From assembly GCA_964428885.1 (NCBI GenBank), contig CAYRZP010000018.1, positions 1 through 22,461 on the forward strand: 22,461 nucleotides of DNA. The letters are read 5' to 3'. The position numbers were made by a program, and so were the translations under genes. The first letter of the stretch is position 1; every line of letters starts with the position of its first letter. Below are positions 6,011 through 14,405 of the stretch, in pieces. The notes under the pieces were generated by a model. That model did not search any database, was not told the origin of the DNA, and was given only the letters and a program-made list of their open reading frames with translations. The DNA comes from JAQVQN01 sp964428885. GTDB taxonomy: Bacteria; Verrucomicrobiota; Kiritimatiellia; RFP12; UBA1067.

Positions 6011-7825
6011 ATGAACAAGATGAGGGCTGTGGTCACGGAAGCCTGCAACCGTTACGGCAACACCCGCACAAGGCTGATGGACATCGTGCGCGACGTTCAA
6101 GAAGCTTTGGGGCACGTGCCGCGCGAGGCCTTCGGCCTGATCGCCAAAGAGGCCGACACGCACAGGGTCGAGGTGGAAAGCGTGGTCTCTTTCTACGCCT
6201 TTCTCTCTGACACGAAAAAGGGCGACATCGTCATACGCCTATGCGATGACATCATCGACACCTACGCCGGCGGCAAAGCCGTGGCCGAGGCGCTGATGAA
6301 GGAGCTGGGCATCGGTTTCGGCGAAACCACCAAGGACGGCAAGATCACGCTGGAGAAGACGCCGTCGATCGGCATGTGCGATCAGGCGCCCGCGATGATG
6401 GTGAACGACGTCATAATCACCAACCTGACGCCGGAGCGCGTCCCCGAGATCGTACGGCGGCTGCGCAAGACGAGGGATGCCCAGACGCTGGTCGAGAGCT
6501 GCGGTGACGGCAACAACGCGCATCCGCTGATACGTTCCATGGTGTGCAACAACATCCGCGAGAGCGGGGCGGTGATCCTGGCGGACTACCGTCGCGAGAG
6601 AGGGTTGCGCAAGGCACTCACGCAGACACCGGAGGAGGTCATCGCCGACATCAAGGCCTCGGGGTTGCGCGGGCGGGGCGGCGCCGGATTCCTGGCGGGG
6701 CTGAAGTGGGAGCTGACCCGCCGCTCGCCGGGCGAAGAGAAGTTTGTGCTGTGCAACGCCGACGAGGGCGAGCCCGGAACCTTCAAGGACCGTGTGCTGC
6801 TGACCGAGCGCGCGGACCTGATGATCGAAGGCATGACCATCGCGGGCTACGCGATCGGCGCCGAGACCGGCATCATCTACCTGCGGGCGGAATACGCCTA
6901 CCTGCGCCGTTATCTGGAGGATGTGCTCAACACCCGGCGCGCGGGCAACCTGCTGGGCAACGGGATACTGGGGCGTCAGGATTTCAATTTCGACATAAGG
7001 ATCCAGATGGGGGCGGGCGCATACGTCTGCGGCGAGGAGACCTCGCTGATCAGGTCTTGCGAAGGCACGCGCGGCGACCCCACTGACCGCACGCCTTTCC
7101 CGGTCGCGAAAGGATATATGGTCTCGCCGACGGCGGTGAACAACGTGGAGACCTACTGCTGCGCCGCGCGCATCATGGACCAGGGGGCGGGGTGGTTCGC
7201 GGCCATCGGCACCCAGCGCAGCACAGGCACAAAGTTGCTCAGCGTCTGCGGCGACTGCGCGCGGCCTGGCGTTTACGAGGTGCCTTTCGGCACGACCGTG
7301 CGCGAGATGCTCAAGCGCGCCGGCGCGGAGGACACCGCCGCCGTGCAGGTGGGCGGGCCTTCCGGCCAGATGGCCGGGCCGGCGCAGTTCGACAACGAGA
7401 TCAGTTATGAGGGGCTTGCCACGGGCGGTTCGTTCATGGTGTTCGACAACCGGCGCGACATACTCGAGATCGTGCTGGCTTTCATGACCTTCTTCGTGGA
7501 TGAGAGCTGCGGCTATTGCGTGCCCTGCCGCGTCGGCAACGTCTTGCTGAGAAACGGCATCGAGAAGGTCAGGGCCGGGGAGGCCACGCCGGACGACCTG
7601 GACTATCTGCGACGCCTGGGAGAGAGCGTCAAGCGTATGAGCCGGTGCGGGCTGGGCCAGACCTCGCCGAACCCGGTGCTCTCCACCCTGCGCAATTTCC
7701 GGCCGGTCTACAACGCGCTCGTGCGCGAGAACCGGTCAGGCCTGCTGAAATCCTTCCATATTTTACGGGCGGTTGACGAGGCCGGGCAGATCGCCGAAAG
7801 GCGTTCCGAAATATTCCACGCTTAA
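6011..7825 (+). CDS. hoxF: NAD-reducing [NiFe] hydrogenase diaphorase subunit HoxF (HoxE-HoxF fusion)
   Basis: A 604-residue cytoplasmic flavo-iron-sulfur subunit that oxidises or reduces NAD(H) at FMN and passes electrons to HoxU. Residues 1-150 form a NuoE/HoxE-like thioredoxin-fold domain. Residues 190-560 form the NuoF/HoxF core: RGRGGAGF (220-227), FMN-site CNADEGEPGTFKDR (248-261), NAD-site GAGAYVCGEET, and a [4Fe-4S] site C500-x2-C503-x2-C506 with C546. The length nearly equals my recollection of Cupriavidus necator HoxF (about 602), which has the same fusion. In the NuoE-like part only Cys 78 and Cys 123 remain of the four cluster ligands (Asp 83 and Ser 119 replace the others). The ATG at 6011 is chosen over an upstream extension because AAGGGA precedes it by 8 nt and homology starts there. 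First gene of hoxFUYHW. Confidence 0.93.
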   Translation: MNKMRAVVTEACNRYGNTRTRLMDIVRDVQEALGHVPREAFGLIAKEADTHRVEVESVVSFYAFLSDTKKGDIVIRLCDDIIDTYAGGKAVAEALMKELGIGFGETTKDGKITLEKTPSIGMCDQAPAMMVNDVIITNLTPERVPEIVRRLRKTRDAQTLVESCGDGNNAHPLIRSMVCNNIRESGAVILADYRRERGLRKALTQTPEEVIADIKASGLRGRGGAGFLAGLKWELTRRSPGEEKFVLCNADEGEPGTFKDRVLLTERADLMIEGMTIAGYAIGAETGIIYLRAEYAYLRRYLEDVLNTRRAGNLLGNGILGRQDFNFDIRIQMGAGAYVCGEETSLIRSCEGTRGDPTDRTPFPVAKGYMVSPTAVNNVETYCCAARIMDQGAGWFAAIGTQRSTGTKLLSVCGDCARPGVYEVPFGTTVREMLKRAGAEDTAAVQVGGPSGQMAGPAQFDNEISYEGLATGGSFMVFDNRRDILEIVLAFMTFFVDESCGYCVPCRVGNVLLRNGIEKVRAGEATPDDLDYLRRLGESVKRMSRCGLGQTSPNPVLSTLRNFRPVYNALVRENRSGLLKSFHILRAVDEAGQIAERRSEIFHA

Positions 7826-7835
7826 GGAGGTTGCC

Positions 7836-8549
7836 ATGGGCGAGAATGTCACCATCACGATAGACGGCCGGAAGGTCAGCGCTGACCCCGCGCAGACGAT
7901 CATGGAGGCTGCGGACGCCGCCGGGATCTACATCCCGCGACTCTGCTCGCACAAGGATCTGATGCCCATCGGGAGCTGCCGCGTCTGCACCGTGATCGTG
8001 GACGGGCGGCCGCAGGCGGCCTGCGTCAAGCCGGTGATGGACGGGATGGTGATCGAGAACGACACGCCAGAGCTTTTGCAGCACCGGCGCAACATCATCG
8101 ACATGATGTTCGTGGAAGGGAACCACTTCTGCATGTTCTGCGAGAAGAGCGGCAACTGCGAGCTGCAGGCGCTGGCCTACCGTTTCGGCATCACCGCGCC
8201 GCGCTATCCTTACCAGTTCCCCGCCAAGGATGTCGACGCCTCGCACCGCGACATCATGCTCGACCATAACCGCTGCATCATGTGCGCGCGCTGTGTGCGG
8301 GCTTCGCAGGAGCTGGACGGCAAGAACGTCTTCCAATCGATCGGACGCGGTTTCTCCCGCAAGATCGGCGTGAACGGCAAGCTGGCGCTGGCTGACACGG
8401 ACATGTCGGTTGACGACCGCGCCGCCGACATCTGCCCGGTCGGCTGCATCATCAAGAAGCGCGTCGGATTCAAGGTGCCGGTCGGCCGGCGCCTCTTCGA
8501 CCATGAGCCGATAGGTTCCGAAATAGAACGTAAAAGAGCCAAGGCGTAA
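7836..8549 (+). CDS. hoxU: NAD-reducing [NiFe] hydrogenase diaphorase subunit HoxU
   Basis: A 237-residue ferredoxin-type subunit, homologous to the N-terminus of NuoG, which wires HoxF to the hydrogenase module. Cluster ligands visible: [2Fe-2S] at C37, C48, C51, C63 (RLCSHKDLMPIGSCRVC); an N3-type site in EGNHFCMFCEKSGNCEL (H97, C99, C102, C108), a string characteristic of HoxU; and a [4Fe-4S] site C147-x2-C150-x2-C153 with CPVGC (200-204). The ATG at 7836 has a perfect AAGGAGG (7824-7830) that overlaps the hoxF stop codon TAA, so the two are coupled. Length agrees with known HoxU (about 234 residues). It is distinguished from NuoG by its short length and the hoxYH neighbours. Confidence 0.93.
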   Translation: MGENVTITIDGRKVSADPAQTIMEAADAAGIYIPRLCSHKDLMPIGSCRVCTVIVDGRPQAACVKPVMDGMVIENDTPELLQHRRNIIDMMFVEGNHFCMFCEKSGNCELQALAYRFGITAPRYPYQFPAKDVDASHRDIMLDHNRCIMCARCVRASQELDGKNVFQSIGRGFSRKIGVNGKLALADTDMSVDDRAADICPVGCIIKKRVGFKVPVGRRLFDHEPIGSEIERKRAKA

Positions 8550-8567
8550 GCGCAGAAGGGGGTGAGT

Positions 8568-9113
8568 ATGGGAAAGCCCAGGATCGCGACCGTGTCGCTG
8601 GCGGGATGTTTCGGGTGCCACATGTCGCTGCTCGACATCGACGAACGGATCTTGGAACTGATCGAACTGGCGGATTTCGACCGTTCGCCGGTTGACGACA
8701 TCAAGCGCGTTTCGCAGCGCTGCGCGGTGGGCCTGATCGAAGGCGGCTGCTGCAACGAGGAGAACGTCCACGTGCTGTACGAGTTCCGCGAGAACTGCGA
8801 CATCCTGGTCTCGGTCGGGGACTGCGCCACGATGGGCGGCATTCCGGCCATGCGCAACAACATCCCCTTGAAGGAGTGCATAAAGGAGGCCTACATTGAC
8901 GGCGTCACGGTGCACAATCCCGACCGGGTCACGCCGGACGACCCTGACCTGCCGCTGCTGCTGAACAAGGTTTATCCGTGTCACGAGGTCGTGAAGATAG
9001 ACTACTTCCTGCCGGGGTGCCCGCCATCCGCCGACGCGATCTGGACGGCCGTCAAGGCGCTGCTGGACGGCAAGCCGATCAAGTTGCCTTACGAGCTTCT
9101 TAAATACGACTGA
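8568..9113 (+). CDS. hoxY: NAD-reducing [NiFe] hydrogenase small subunit HoxY
   Basis: A 181-residue small subunit holding the single proximal [4Fe-4S] cluster that receives electrons from the Ni-Fe site of HoxH. The ligand pattern is visible: AGCFGCHMSLLDID (C14, C17), VGDCATMGGIPAMRN, and YFLPGCPPSAD. GGCCNEENVH is also characteristic. There is no Tat signal and no distal cluster domain, as expected for a cytoplasmic group 3d enzyme. The ATG at 8568 is preferred over a GTG at 8562 because the AGAAGGGGG ribosome site (8553-8561) would touch the GTG. The gene is 18 bp after hoxU and 11 bp before hoxH. Confidence 0.93.
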   Translation: MGKPRIATVSLAGCFGCHMSLLDIDERILELIELADFDRSPVDDIKRVSQRCAVGLIEGGCCNEENVHVLYEFRENCDILVSVGDCATMGGIPAMRNNIPLKECIKEAYIDGVTVHNPDRVTPDDPDLPLLLNKVYPCHEVVKIDYFLPGCPPSADAIWTAVKALLDGKPIKLPYELLKYD

Positions 9114-9124
9114 CGGGAGGAGCA

Positions 9125-10564
9125 ATGAGACCGAAGATCAAAAAGATCACGATCGAACCGGTTACCCGCGTCGAAGGCCACGGCAAGGTGACCATACTGC
9201 TGGACGCGGCGGGCCGGGTCAGCCGGGCGCGGCTGCACATTGTCGAGTTCCGCGGCTTTGAGCGGTTCATCCAGGGCCGCCCTTACTGGGAGGTGCCGGT
9301 GCTGGTGCAGCGGCTGTGCGGCATCTGCCCGGTCAGCCACCATCTGGCGGCGGCCAAGGCCATGGACGGCATTGTCGGCGCGGACCGGCTCACGCCGACC
9401 GCGGAGAAGGTGCGCCGGCTGATGCATTACGGCCAGATCTTCCAGAGCCACGCCCTGCATTTCTTCCATCTGGTCTCGCCGGACCTGCTGTTCGGCTTCG
9501 ACGCCGACCCGGCCGTCCGGAACGTGATCGGCGTGGCCAAGAAATATCCCGAGCTGGCGGTGCAGGGCGTGATGATGCGCAAATACGGCCAGGAGATCAT
9601 CAAGGCCACGGCCGGCAAGAAAATCCACGGCACCGGCGCGGTGCCGGGGGGCGTCAACAAGAACATCTCGGTGACCGAACGCGACGCGCTCCTGAAAGAC
9701 ATCGGCCAAATGCTGGAATGGAGCCGCTCCGCTCTGAAACTGGCGCGCGACTATACCTTGGAGCATCTGGCCGACCTGGCTGATTTCGGGTCGTTCGAAT
9801 CCAACCACGTCTCGCTGGTGCGCGCGGACGGCGCGATGGACCTGTATCACGGCAACCTGCGCGCGATCGCGGCGGACGGCAGCAAGATTTTCGACCAGGT
9901 CGATTACAACTCCTATTTCAAATACATCGCGGAGGAGGTCAAGCCGTGGTCGTACATGAAGTTCCCCTTCATATCCTCGCTGGGGCCGGAGACCGGCTGG
10001 TACCGGGTGGGGCCGCTGGCGCGCGTGAACGCCTGTGACTTCATCGACACGCCCGAGGCCGAGGCCGCGCGCCGGGAGTTCAAAGAGCTGACCGGCGGCA
10101 AGCCCAACAATATCACCATGGCCTATCACTGGGCGCGGATGATCGAGATTCTGCACGCGGCGGAAAAAATCAGGGAGCTGCTCAACGATCCCGACCTGCA
10201 AGGCGCGGAACTGATGGTGACGGGCAAGCGGCGGGAGGAGGCGGTCGGACTGATCGAGGCGCCGCGCGGCACGCTGTTCCACCATTACAGGGTCGACAAG
10301 AACGATCAGGTAACCATGGCCAACCTGATCGTCTCCACCACCAACAACAACACGCCGATGAATCTGGCAGTGACCGGCGTGGCGAAGAAATTCATCACCG
10401 AGAACGCCGTGACCGAAGGGCTGCTCAACCGCATCGAGGTGGCCATACGCGCTTATGACCCCTGCCTGTCCTGCGCCACCCACGCGCTGGGACAGATGCC
10501 GCTGGTCGTGGAGCTTCAGGATCACACGGGCCGGGTTTTGGACCGGAAGGTTTCGGGATGCTGA
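9125..10564 (+). CDS. hoxH: NAD-reducing [NiFe] hydrogenase large subunit HoxH
   Basis: A 479-residue catalytic subunit that splits or forms H2 at a Ni-Fe centre. The N-terminal ligand motif is RLCGICPVSHH (C65, C68, with His 72), preceded by RVEGHGKV (15-22). The C-terminal ligand motif is DPCLSCATH (445-453; C447, C450, H453). The 26 residues after His 453, beginning ALGQMPL, are the peptide normally removed by an endopeptidase after nickel insertion. All four nickel-binding Cys are present, so the protein should be active once matured. The ATG at 9125 follows GGGAGGAG by about 3-4 nt. Motif spelling is that of group 3d enzymes such as Cupriavidus HoxH. Its stop overlaps the hoxW start (ATGCTGA). 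Confidence 0.95.
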   Translation: MRPKIKKITIEPVTRVEGHGKVTILLDAAGRVSRARLHIVEFRGFERFIQGRPYWEVPVLVQRLCGICPVSHHLAAAKAMDGIVGADRLTPTAEKVRRLMHYGQIFQSHALHFFHLVSPDLLFGFDADPAVRNVIGVAKKYPELAVQGVMMRKYGQEIIKATAGKKIHGTGAVPGGVNKNISVTERDALLKDIGQMLEWSRSALKLARDYTLEHLADLADFGSFESNHVSLVRADGAMDLYHGNLRAIAADGSKIFDQVDYNSYFKYIAEEVKPWSYMKFPFISSLGPETGWYRVGPLARVNACDFIDTPEAEAARREFKELTGGKPNNITMAYHWARMIEILHAAEKIRELLNDPDLQGAELMVTGKRREEAVGLIEAPRGTLFHHYRVDKNDQVTMANLIVSTTNNNTPMNLAVTGVAKKFITENAVTEGLLNRIEVAIRAYDPCLSCATHALGQMPLVVELQDHTGRVLDRKVSGC

Positions 10565-11040
10565 CCGCGGCTGACCATGGCGCTCTGGTGATCGGGTACG
10601 GCAACCCCGGACGGCTGGACGACGGTCTCGGGCCGGCTTTCGCAGAACGTGTGCAAGCGCTGGAGCTTCCCGGCATCACGGCGGAAGCCGACTACCAGCT
10701 CAATGTCGAGGACGCCGCCGAGGTGGCGCGGCACGCTCTGGTGCTGTTCGCGGACGCTTCCAGAAATGGCGCGGCGCCTTTCGAGATCACGCGGCTGGAG
10801 GCGCGGTATGCGGGACCGGGGTTCAGCAGCCACAGCATTTCGGCGGAGAACCTGCTGGGCTTGGCGGCATCGCTCTTCAAGGTGTCCCCGCGCGCTTATA
10901 TGCTGGCCATCCGCGGTTATGCGTTCGATGCGTTCGGCGAAGGTCTCTCGCCGCAAGCGCTAGCGAACCTTGACGCGGCCGTCGGGTATGCGGCAAACAT
11001 GCTGCGTGGAGACCATGCCGCCTGGAACGGCTGCAGATGA
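10558..11040 (+). CDS. hoxW: Hydrogenase maturation endopeptidase (HoxW/HycI type)
   Basis: A 160-residue protease of the HybD/HycI/HoxW family (peptidase M52), which trims the C-terminal peptide from the nickel-loaded large subunit, here the 26 residues of HoxH. The signature VIGYGNPGRLDDGLGPAFAE (11-30) contains the metal/substrate-binding acidic residue (Asp 22). Further candidates are in YQLNVEDAAEV and in SHSISAENLLGLA, the expected His position. The ATG at 10558 overlaps the end of hoxH by 7 bp, so production is coupled to its substrate. It is the last gene of the hox operon; a 92-bp gap with AT-rich sequence follows. The assignment to HoxW rather than another M52 member rests on gene context. 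Confidence 0.88.
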   Translation: MLTAADHGALVIGYGNPGRLDDGLGPAFAERVQALELPGITAEADYQLNVEDAAEVARHALVLFADASRNGAAPFEITRLEARYAGPGFSSHSISAENLLGLAASLFKVSPRAYMLAIRGYAFDAFGEGLSPQALANLDAAVGYAANMLRGDHAAWNGCR

Positions 11041-11132
11041 AGGCAGGCTTGCAGATGCGGGCGTGAACCTGTAATATTTCCCCATGTTATAAAGGTTAAT
11101 CGGGTTGCGGCCATGTTGCGGTTGCAGGATTA

Positions 11133-14100
11133 ATGGTTCATAAAGTTGTGGATGGTGTAAGTATTATGAACGATTTCAAAGAGATCGTCCGTGGCAAGCG
11201 GAAAAGCGATTTGTGGTTTTCCGCAGGGGTCGGCGCGCTGGCGGCCTTGACTTACGGGCTGACTTTATCACGCGGGGTCTTCCCGGGCGAGTCGGCCAGC
11301 CTGATGACGGCGTACAGCGGTATAGAGCCGCTGGAACTGCCGTTGCGTCCGTTTTGGGGCACGCTTGTCGCCTGGCTCAGCCGTCTTGATTTTCTGTCAT
11401 TGCCTTTGCGCCTCAACCTTTTCAGCGCGGTATGCACCGTGGTTTCGGCGGTGCTGCTTTACCGGCTGGTGAGCTTTCTGATCCATGACTGCATCTATGA
11501 GGAGTATGCGGTGGAGCATGCTGAGCGCGTGGCGGCGCTGGCAGGCGCGGTCGCGTCCGTGGCCTTCATCTTCGCGGTGCCGGTGTGGCAGGCCGCGACG
11601 CGTTTCCAGTATCAGAGTTTCGAACTGATGCTGGTTTTTGTGGCCGCTTCCCTGCTGACCGCCTACGCCCGGCGCAGGTGGGCGATCTTCCTGCTGATGT
11701 TCGCCGCCCTGTATGGCGCCGGCGTGGCCGAGTCTGTGATTTTCATTCCGCTGGCGCCCGTGTTTCTCTCTTTCCTGATCTATGTGCTGTTGAAACGCGG
11801 AACACTGAGTCTGGCGCGTGTCGCGTGGATGGGGGCTTTGGCGGCCGCCGTTATGGTTGGAGTTTACTGGTACAGCGCCAAATGGTTCATGTCCGCGCAC
11901 GATGTGGAGGCCATGGGCTTCAAGAGCGTCTCGGACATTCTGACGGCGGTCGGCAAGAACCAACTGATGCAGTTGCGATCTGGCCTGCCGCAGTTTAACT
12001 GGCTGATACTGCTGCTGATGAGCGTGGTGCCGTGGGTGGCTGGCGGCTTCGCCTCGTTCCGCGCGCTGAACAACGAGCGCTCGTGGAGCCAGTATATCCT
12101 GCACTTCACGCTGAGTGTGCTGGTCGTGCTGGGCCTCACGAACACGGCGGTTTCACCCTGGGGGATCATGCGTCCGGCCGGACGCCTGCCTGTATGCTCT
12201 TACGCGATGATCGCGATGACGGCCGGTTACCTGTTCGCCTACTGGTATCTGCTGTTGAAGGTCAATAGACCAAAGCGCGGCAATGAGTTGGCGGTTATGA
12301 CCAAGCTGATCGGCGACTGGCTCGGGCTGATCCTGACCTACCCGTTGGCTGCCGTCGTCGTGCTGGCTGCCGTCATCAATGCGTTCGAGTGCCGCGGCGG
12401 ACGCGGTGATTTCGCTGACAGGTGCGCCCGCGAGATACTTGACAGGATGAGCAGCCGCACATGGTTTGTCACAGACGGGACGCTTGACGCGCATCTGCGG
12501 ATCATGGCCAAAATGCGCGGGCAGGAGCTGAACCTGCTGTGCCTGCAGAACGACATGAACCCCTTCTACCTGAAAACGGTCGCCAAGCTGATTGAGGAAA
12601 AGCGGCTGTTCGGGCCCGAAAACATGCAGCGCATGAAGAGCACGCTGGATCTGGGTGTCCTGCCTTTCCTGCAGGACTGGTTCGCGATGGACCGGGAGAT
12701 CGAGAAGAAGGTGGCGGTTTTCGGCGTGCCGGATTTCTGGTACACGGCCGGCATCACGCCGGTCTCCGAGTACCTTTTCTTCACGGGCAGCCGCAACATT
12801 GATGAGTACAAGGGCAAGCCCCTCTTCCAAGATCACATGGATTTCTGGAAGCGGATGGACAGCGTGCTGGCCCCCAACCGGAAGGGCAGCGACGATCCGA
12901 CATTGCGCCACAGGGCGCACCTGCGGCGCCACATGGGGTTTGTCGCCAACAATCTGGGGGTGCTGCTCGAGGATCTCGGCGAAGACGAAGCAGCCTACAA
13001 TGTCTACACTTATGTCCGCAACGTGGTTGATCCCGACAACATCTCGGCCTTGTTCAACCGCTTTGAGATGGCCCGGCGCGGCGCCAAGGCGGCCAGCGCC
13101 AGCAAAGAGGCGATCGAGCGCGAGCTGAAGGATTTTATCGGCAACCTTAAACACAAGTATCCGCTCTGGTCCCTGTCCAGATATTACGGGTATGTGCGCT
13201 CGCCCGAGATGTTCGCGAAGCTCGGCTGGGGCTGGGCGCTGTCCGGCCAGACCGGTGCCGCGCTGGCCGGCGTGAGACGCGCGATCAACCTTTTGCCGAC
13301 AGACCAGCAAACGGGTGCCATGCAGGCGATGGCCGCCATCTACGCGCTGGCGGACGACCGGGTGAAGACCGCCGCGGTTTACCAGGACATCATCAAGAGC
13401 GATCCGAACAACCGTTCGGCGTTGCTGGGACTGGCGCGGCTCGCCGTGCAGGAAGGCGCGATAGACACTGCCAAGCAATGGCTCGAGCGGGCCGCCAAGT
13501 CGGAGGACACCCGGGGAGTGATGGGCATCGAGTGGGCGGTCATACATCTGATGAACAACGACCTGCCGCGCGCGCGGATGTCTTTGCAAGAGATCACCGA
13601 CCTCCAGCCACGGCATCTGCAGGCTTGGGCGATGCTGGCCATGGTCCAGATCCAGCAGGAAGAACTGGAGGACATCGAGAAGGTGCTGCTGCCCAAGATG
13701 GAGTCTATCGCCGGCACGGTCGACAATTATTTCATACAGATCACCCGTGCCCAGTTGAACATGCGCAAAGGCAAGAATTTCCAGCGTCCGGCGCGCGAGG
13801 CTTTCATACGCGCCTCCATGCTGCGGCCGGACATTCCCGGGGTCAAGGACATGATCCTGCAGCTTGATATCGCCATGAACGACCGTGAGGCGGCCGAGCT
13901 GCACGCGCGCCAGGTCTTGCGGGCGAACCGCAGGCACGCGCTGGCGAATTATGTCATAGGCTCGTTGCGGCTGCAGGAGGGTTCGTACGGCGAGTCCGAA
14001 GATTTTCTGCGCCGCAGCGTGGAGGCCTCGCCCAGCGCGGCGGCTCTGAACGATCTGGCCGAGGTCTTGCGGCGCATCCGCCGTTTCGAGGATGCCGAGC

Positions 14101-14405
14101 GGCAGGCGCGCGCCGCGATCGCAAAGAACGCGGAGCTTTATGTGGCCTGGGAGACGCTGGCTTCGATTCTGATTGAATCAGGCGGCAGCCTTGACGAGGC
14201 CGAGAAGGCGGTACGCAAGTCGATCGAGCTGTACGCGGATGACCTGCGCGCACAGATAACGCTCGGTCGTGTGCTTGTCAAAAAGGGCGAGGTCGAGCAG
14301 GCGCGCGTGATCGCGCGCGCGGTGCGCAACCGGCAGAACGAATTGGCGCGGTTTGATCAGGGCGAGCTCGCCAAGCTCGTCAATGAAACTTCATCAGGAC
14401 GCTAA
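11133..14405 (+). CDS. DUF2723-type polytopic membrane protein with C-terminal TPR domain
   Basis: A 1090-residue protein. Residues 1-430 hold about ten transmembrane helices and an N-terminal loop LSRGVFPGESASLMTAYSG (46-63) that resembles the DUF2723/GT-C fold (protein O-mannosyltransferase-like), where the usual text is P-x-x-x-x-DSGE-x-x-x-AAY. Residues about 440-600 form a soluble periplasmic-type domain. From about 610 to the end runs a long alpha-helical solenoid of TPR repeats (for example NRSALLGLARLAVQEGAIDTAKQWLERA). Such proteins are thought to handle lipid-linked sugars; the TPR part may bind protein partners. The start is uncertain: ATG 11133 has AGGA only 3 nt away, while ATG 11166 has a weak GGATGG at better spacing. 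The stop overlaps that of trmB. Not recognised as any characterised enzyme. Confidence 0.7.
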   Translation: MVHKVVDGVSIMNDFKEIVRGKRKSDLWFSAGVGALAALTYGLTLSRGVFPGESASLMTAYSGIEPLELPLRPFWGTLVAWLSRLDFLSLPLRLNLFSAVCTVVSAVLLYRLVSFLIHDCIYEEYAVEHAERVAALAGAVASVAFIFAVPVWQAATRFQYQSFELMLVFVAASLLTAYARRRWAIFLLMFAALYGAGVAESVIFIPLAPVFLSFLIYVLLKRGTLSLARVAWMGALAAAVMVGVYWYSAKWFMSAHDVEAMGFKSVSDILTAVGKNQLMQLRSGLPQFNWLILLLMSVVPWVAGGFASFRALNNERSWSQYILHFTLSVLVVLGLTNTAVSPWGIMRPAGRLPVCSYAMIAMTAGYLFAYWYLLLKVNRPKRGNELAVMTKLIGDWLGLILTYPLAAVVVLAAVINAFECRGGRGDFADRCAREILDRMSSRTWFVTDGTLDAHLRIMAKMRGQELNLLCLQNDMNPFYLKTVAKLIEEKRLFGPENMQRMKSTLDLGVLPFLQDWFAMDREIEKKVAVFGVPDFWYTAGITPVSEYLFFTGSRNIDEYKGKPLFQDHMDFWKRMDSVLAPNRKGSDDPTLRHRAHLRRHMGFVANNLGVLLEDLGEDEAAYNVYTYVRNVVDPDNISALFNRFEMARRGAKAASASKEAIERELKDFIGNLKHKYPLWSLSRYYGYVRSPEMFAKLGWGWALSGQTGAALAGVRRAINLLPTDQQTGAMQAMAAIYALADDRVKTAAVYQDIIKSDPNNRSALLGLARLAVQEGAIDTAKQWLERAAKSEDTRGVMGIEWAVIHLMNNDLPRARMSLQEITDLQPRHLQAWAMLAMVQIQQEELEDIEKVLLPKMESIAGTVDNYFIQITRAQLNMRKGKNFQRPAREAFIRASMLRPDIPGVKDMILQLDIAMNDREAAELHARQVLRANRRHALANYVIGSLRLQEGSYGESEDFLRRSVEASPSAAALNDLAEVLRRIRRFEDAERQARAAIAKNAELYVAWETLASILIESGGSLDEAEKAVRKSIELYADDLRAQITLGRVLVKKGEVEQARVIARAVRNRQNELARFDQGELAKLVNETSSGR

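Noticed and set aside
7629..9125. Long minus-strand open frame (498 codons) opposite hoxF, hoxU and hoxY
   Set aside because: It is a high-GC shadow: the encoded protein is rich in Arg, His and Val without domains, while the plus strand carries unmistakable Hox motifs.
9089..10525. Long minus-strand open frame opposite hoxH (478 codons)
   Set aside because: Shadow of hoxH with low-complexity Arg/Gln/Val-rich product and no ribosome-binding site.
11064..11093. Possible promoter (TGAACC, 18 bp, TATAAA) before the DUF2723/TPR gene
   Set aside because: The -10 is reasonable but the -35 matches consensus at about half its positions; not strong enough to list as a feature.
12153..13937. 594-codon minus-strand frame opposite the TPR protein
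   Set aside because: Antisense shadow; composition rich in His, Arg and Gln, no recognisable domain, and the plus strand has clear TPR periodicity.
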